From: Anaerolineae bacterium
Lineage (GTDB): Bacteria; Chloroflexota; Anaerolineae; 4572-78; J111
Direction of reading: 5' to 3'
Length of the DNA: 7,740 nt
NCBI GenBank assembly: GCA_020433785.1
Contig: JAGRCC010000615.1
Location: forward strand, 1 to 7,740
Below the pieces are notes generated by a model that saw nothing but the letters and a program-made list of their open reading frames with translations, did not search any database and was not told where the DNA came from. Shown here piece after piece: positions 6,123-7,740 of this stretch. Position 1 is the stretch's first letter, and each line of letters begins with the position of its first letter. The translations under genes were made by a program, and so were the position numbers.

Positions 6123-7740
6123 AAGCCATCGAACCGACCGAATCGGGTCATCTTACCGTTCAGGGATTTGAGATTTTTTATGAGCTATTTGGCGACCCGC
6201 AGGCGTCGCCCCTATTGTGTATTCCCACCTGGCAAATCGCGCCCAGCTGCCACTGGAAAATGCAAATTCCCTACCTGGCCCGTTACTTCCGCGTCATTAC
6301 CTGGGACCCGCCCGGCATCGGTGGGGCCGAACGCACCACCGACCCCGCCGCCTTCGAGTGTGATCGCGTGGTAGATTACGCGATTGGGCTGCTGGACCAT
6401 TTGGGTATTGAGCAGACCGACGTGATCGGGCTGTCGATGGGCGGTACGTTTGGACTGTGGCTGGCGGCCCGATATCCGGAGCGGGTTAAACGGGCCATTC
6501 TGATCGGCAGCGTTCCGCCGGAATGGGCCTACGGCGAAGACCCCACGTTTTGGATCAAACGCGATGCTTACCACGGCTGGCAAAAACGCAATGCCAACTA
6601 CTGGCGCGAGGATTACGAGGGCTGGCTCGATTTTTTCTTCACCAAAATATGCAGCGAACCGCACTCGACCAAAAGCAAAGAGGACTTTATCAATTGGGCC
6701 AGGGAGACCACACCGGAGATTTTGATCAGCAGCGTCATCAATAAGGCGCTGATGCCTGAGATGCCCCTGGCCGAAGCCATCGAGCGCGTGCGTTGTCCGA
6801 TCTTCTTGATTCACGGCACCGACGATCAAATCGCGCCGGTGGCTTACTGCCGTAAGCTGGCCGCCACCCGCCCGGATTGGGACTATTTGGAAATGGAAGA
6901 GAGCTGCCACGCGCCCCATTGGCGCAACCCGGTCAGAACCAATATCGAGATTGCTAATTTTCTGGGCGTGCCGCAGCCCAAACAGCGTACCTGGCGGCGG
7001 TCGATGTCGCGCCGGAGGCCGAAAGCCCTGTTTGTGTGCAGCCCCATCGGGCTGGGACACGCCCAACGCGACATCGCCATTGCCAACGAACTGCGCCGGT
7101 TGGTACCGGAGTTGCAGATCGAGTGGCTGGCCCAACATCCAGTCACCAACGTGTTGGAAGCCAACGGCGAAACCATTCATCCCATGAGCAAGCTGCTGGT
7201 CAGCGAGTCGGCCCATTGGGAAAGCTGCGCCGGCGAACACCAACTGCACTGCTTCTACGCCTGGCGCAATATGGACGAAATTCTGCTGGCCAATTTTATG
7301 GTCTTCCTGGAAGCCGTGCGCGAAACGCCTTACGATGTTTGGATTGGCGACGAAGCTTGGGAAGTCGATTACTATCTGCACGAAAACCCGGAGGTCAAAA
7401 CCGCGCCTTATGTGTTCCTGACCGATTTTCTGGGTTGGCTGCCCATCGACCGGTCGCCCGGCTCGCGCGACGTTTTTTTGACCACCGACTACAACGCCGA
7501 GATGATCGAGCACATCGCTCGCTATCCCCGCGTGCGGGATCGGGCCATCTACATTGGCGATTACGACGATCTAATCCCCGAATCGTTTGGCGCGAACCTG
7601 CCGCTGATTCCCGATTGGACGCGAGAGCATTTCGAGGCGGTCGGTTACATTACGCCCTTCGATCCAGCCGACTATGCCGACACCCAGGCCGTGCGCCAAC
7701 GGCTGGGGTACGACCCCGATGAGGCGCTGGTCTTCTTGAC
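6119..7740 (+). CDS. Alpha/beta hydrolase-glycosyltransferase fusion, 3' end outside the window
   Basis: The 540 visible codons encode two enzymes in one chain. Residues 1-282 are an alpha/beta hydrolase with Ser106 in GLSMGG, Asp236 in HGTDDQIAP and His264 in ESCHAPH. It also has PTWQ (36-39) in place of the oxyanion HG, HWKMQIPYL (45-53), and the cap signature NANYWREDYEGWLDFFF shared with the preceding gene. A short basic linker (288-301, rich in Arg) leads into a GT-B-type glycosyltransferase N-domain starting at about 302. It begins KALFVCSPIGLGHAQRDIAIANEL, a beta strand and glycine-rich GxGH loop as in the MurG/UGT (GT28/GT1) superfamily, followed by a strand-loop pattern with conserved-looking HPMSK (354-358), WIGDEAWEVD (408-417) and FLTDFLGW (433-440). 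The nucleotide-sugar binding C-domain should follow beyond the window. Possible roles: deacylation plus glycosylation of one small molecule, or independent tailoring steps. The hydrolase call is firm, the glycosyltransferase call good, the substrate unknown. Confidence 0.88.
   Translation, partial: MKAIEPTESGHLTVQGFEIFYELFGDPQASPLLCIPTWQIAPSCHWKMQIPYLARYFRVITWDPPGIGGAERTTDPAAFECDRVVDYAIGLLDHLGIEQTDVIGLSMGGTFGLWLAARYPERVKRAILIGSVPPEWAYGEDPTFWIKRDAYHGWQKRNANYWREDYEGWLDFFFTKICSEPHSTKSKEDFINWARETTPEILISSVINKALMPEMPLAEAIERVRCPIFLIHGTDDQIAPVAYCRKLAATRPDWDYLEMEESCHAPHWRNPVRTNIEIANFLGVPQPKQRTWRRSMSRRRPKALFVCSPIGLGHAQRDIAIANELRRLVPELQIEWLAQHPVTNVLEANGETIHPMSKLLVSESAHWESCAGEHQLHCFYAWRNMDEILLANFMVFLEAVRETPYDVWIGDEAWEVDYYLHENPEVKTAPYVFLTDFLGWLPIDRSPGSRDVFLTTDYNAEMIEHIARYPRVRDRAIYIGDYDDLIPESFGANLPLIPDWTREHFEAVGYITPFDPADYADTQAVRQRLGYDPDEALVFL

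Noticed and set aside
6212..7513. Long open frame of 433 codons on the minus strand
   Set aside because: It lies wholly antisense to the hydrolase-glycosyltransferase fusion, whose frame shows catalytic motifs and homology to its neighbour. The antisense translation has no recognisable domain, and it is explained by the codon bias of GC-rich DNA.
7036..7722. Alternative plus-strand frame of 228 codons inside the glycosyltransferase region
   Set aside because: Arg/Ala/Pro-rich translation typical of an out-of-frame reading. The true frame runs straight through with GT-B-like motifs.

Overview
The window looks like chromosomal DNA from a moderately GC-rich bacterium. The most likely source is a filamentous or soil/sludge Chloroflexota (Anaerolineae, Caldilineae or Ardenticatenia type). 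This rests on protein style: an AfsR-like SARP regulator, a PknB-type kinase and an NB-ARC/TPR module in one very long chain, an actinobacteria-like MFS carrier, and HWKMQIPYL-type alpha/beta hydrolases, all in DNA whose base composition is too low for typical actinomycetes. The assignment is an inference; there is no rRNA or other marker gene in the window.

Layout. (1) Positions 1-1025, minus strand: the first 341 codons of an MFS transporter whose 3' end lies outside the window. (2) Positions 1026-1200: a divergent regulatory region with a TATAAT box for each direction, a 26-bp imperfect palindrome beside the MFS promoter, and a TTGAAA direct repeat one helical turn apart upstream of the regulator gene. 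(3) Positions 1201-5196, plus strand: a 1331-residue SARP-BTAD / Ser-Thr kinase / NB-ARC ATPase / TPR protein, in effect an AfsK kinase inserted into an AfsR regulator. (4) Positions 5193-5244: a strong 20-bp-stem inverted repeat that includes the stop codon of the regulator gene. (5) Positions 5274-6122: an alpha/beta hydrolase of 282 residues. (6) Positions 6119-7740: a second, paralogous alpha/beta hydrolase fused to the N-terminal half of a GT-B glycosyltransferase, cut by the window end. Genes 5 and 6 overlap by ATGA and are almost certainly co-translated.

How they may work together. The large protein is probably a cytoplasmic, ATP-dependent signal integrator and DNA-binding activator, with its own kinase supplying the phosphorylation that AfsR receives from AfsK in Streptomyces. 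Its targets could be its own promoter, the divergent MFS promoter and the downstream hydrolase/glycosyltransferase pair. Esterase-like hydrolase, glycosyltransferase and efflux carrier next to a SARP-type regulator recall a small-molecule modification and export cassette (secondary metabolite tailoring or detoxification). This functional reading is inference: no substrate can be read from the sequence.

No tRNA, rRNA, CRISPR array, insertion sequence or phage gene was seen. All non-coding stretches are shorter than 180 bp and are described in the features.
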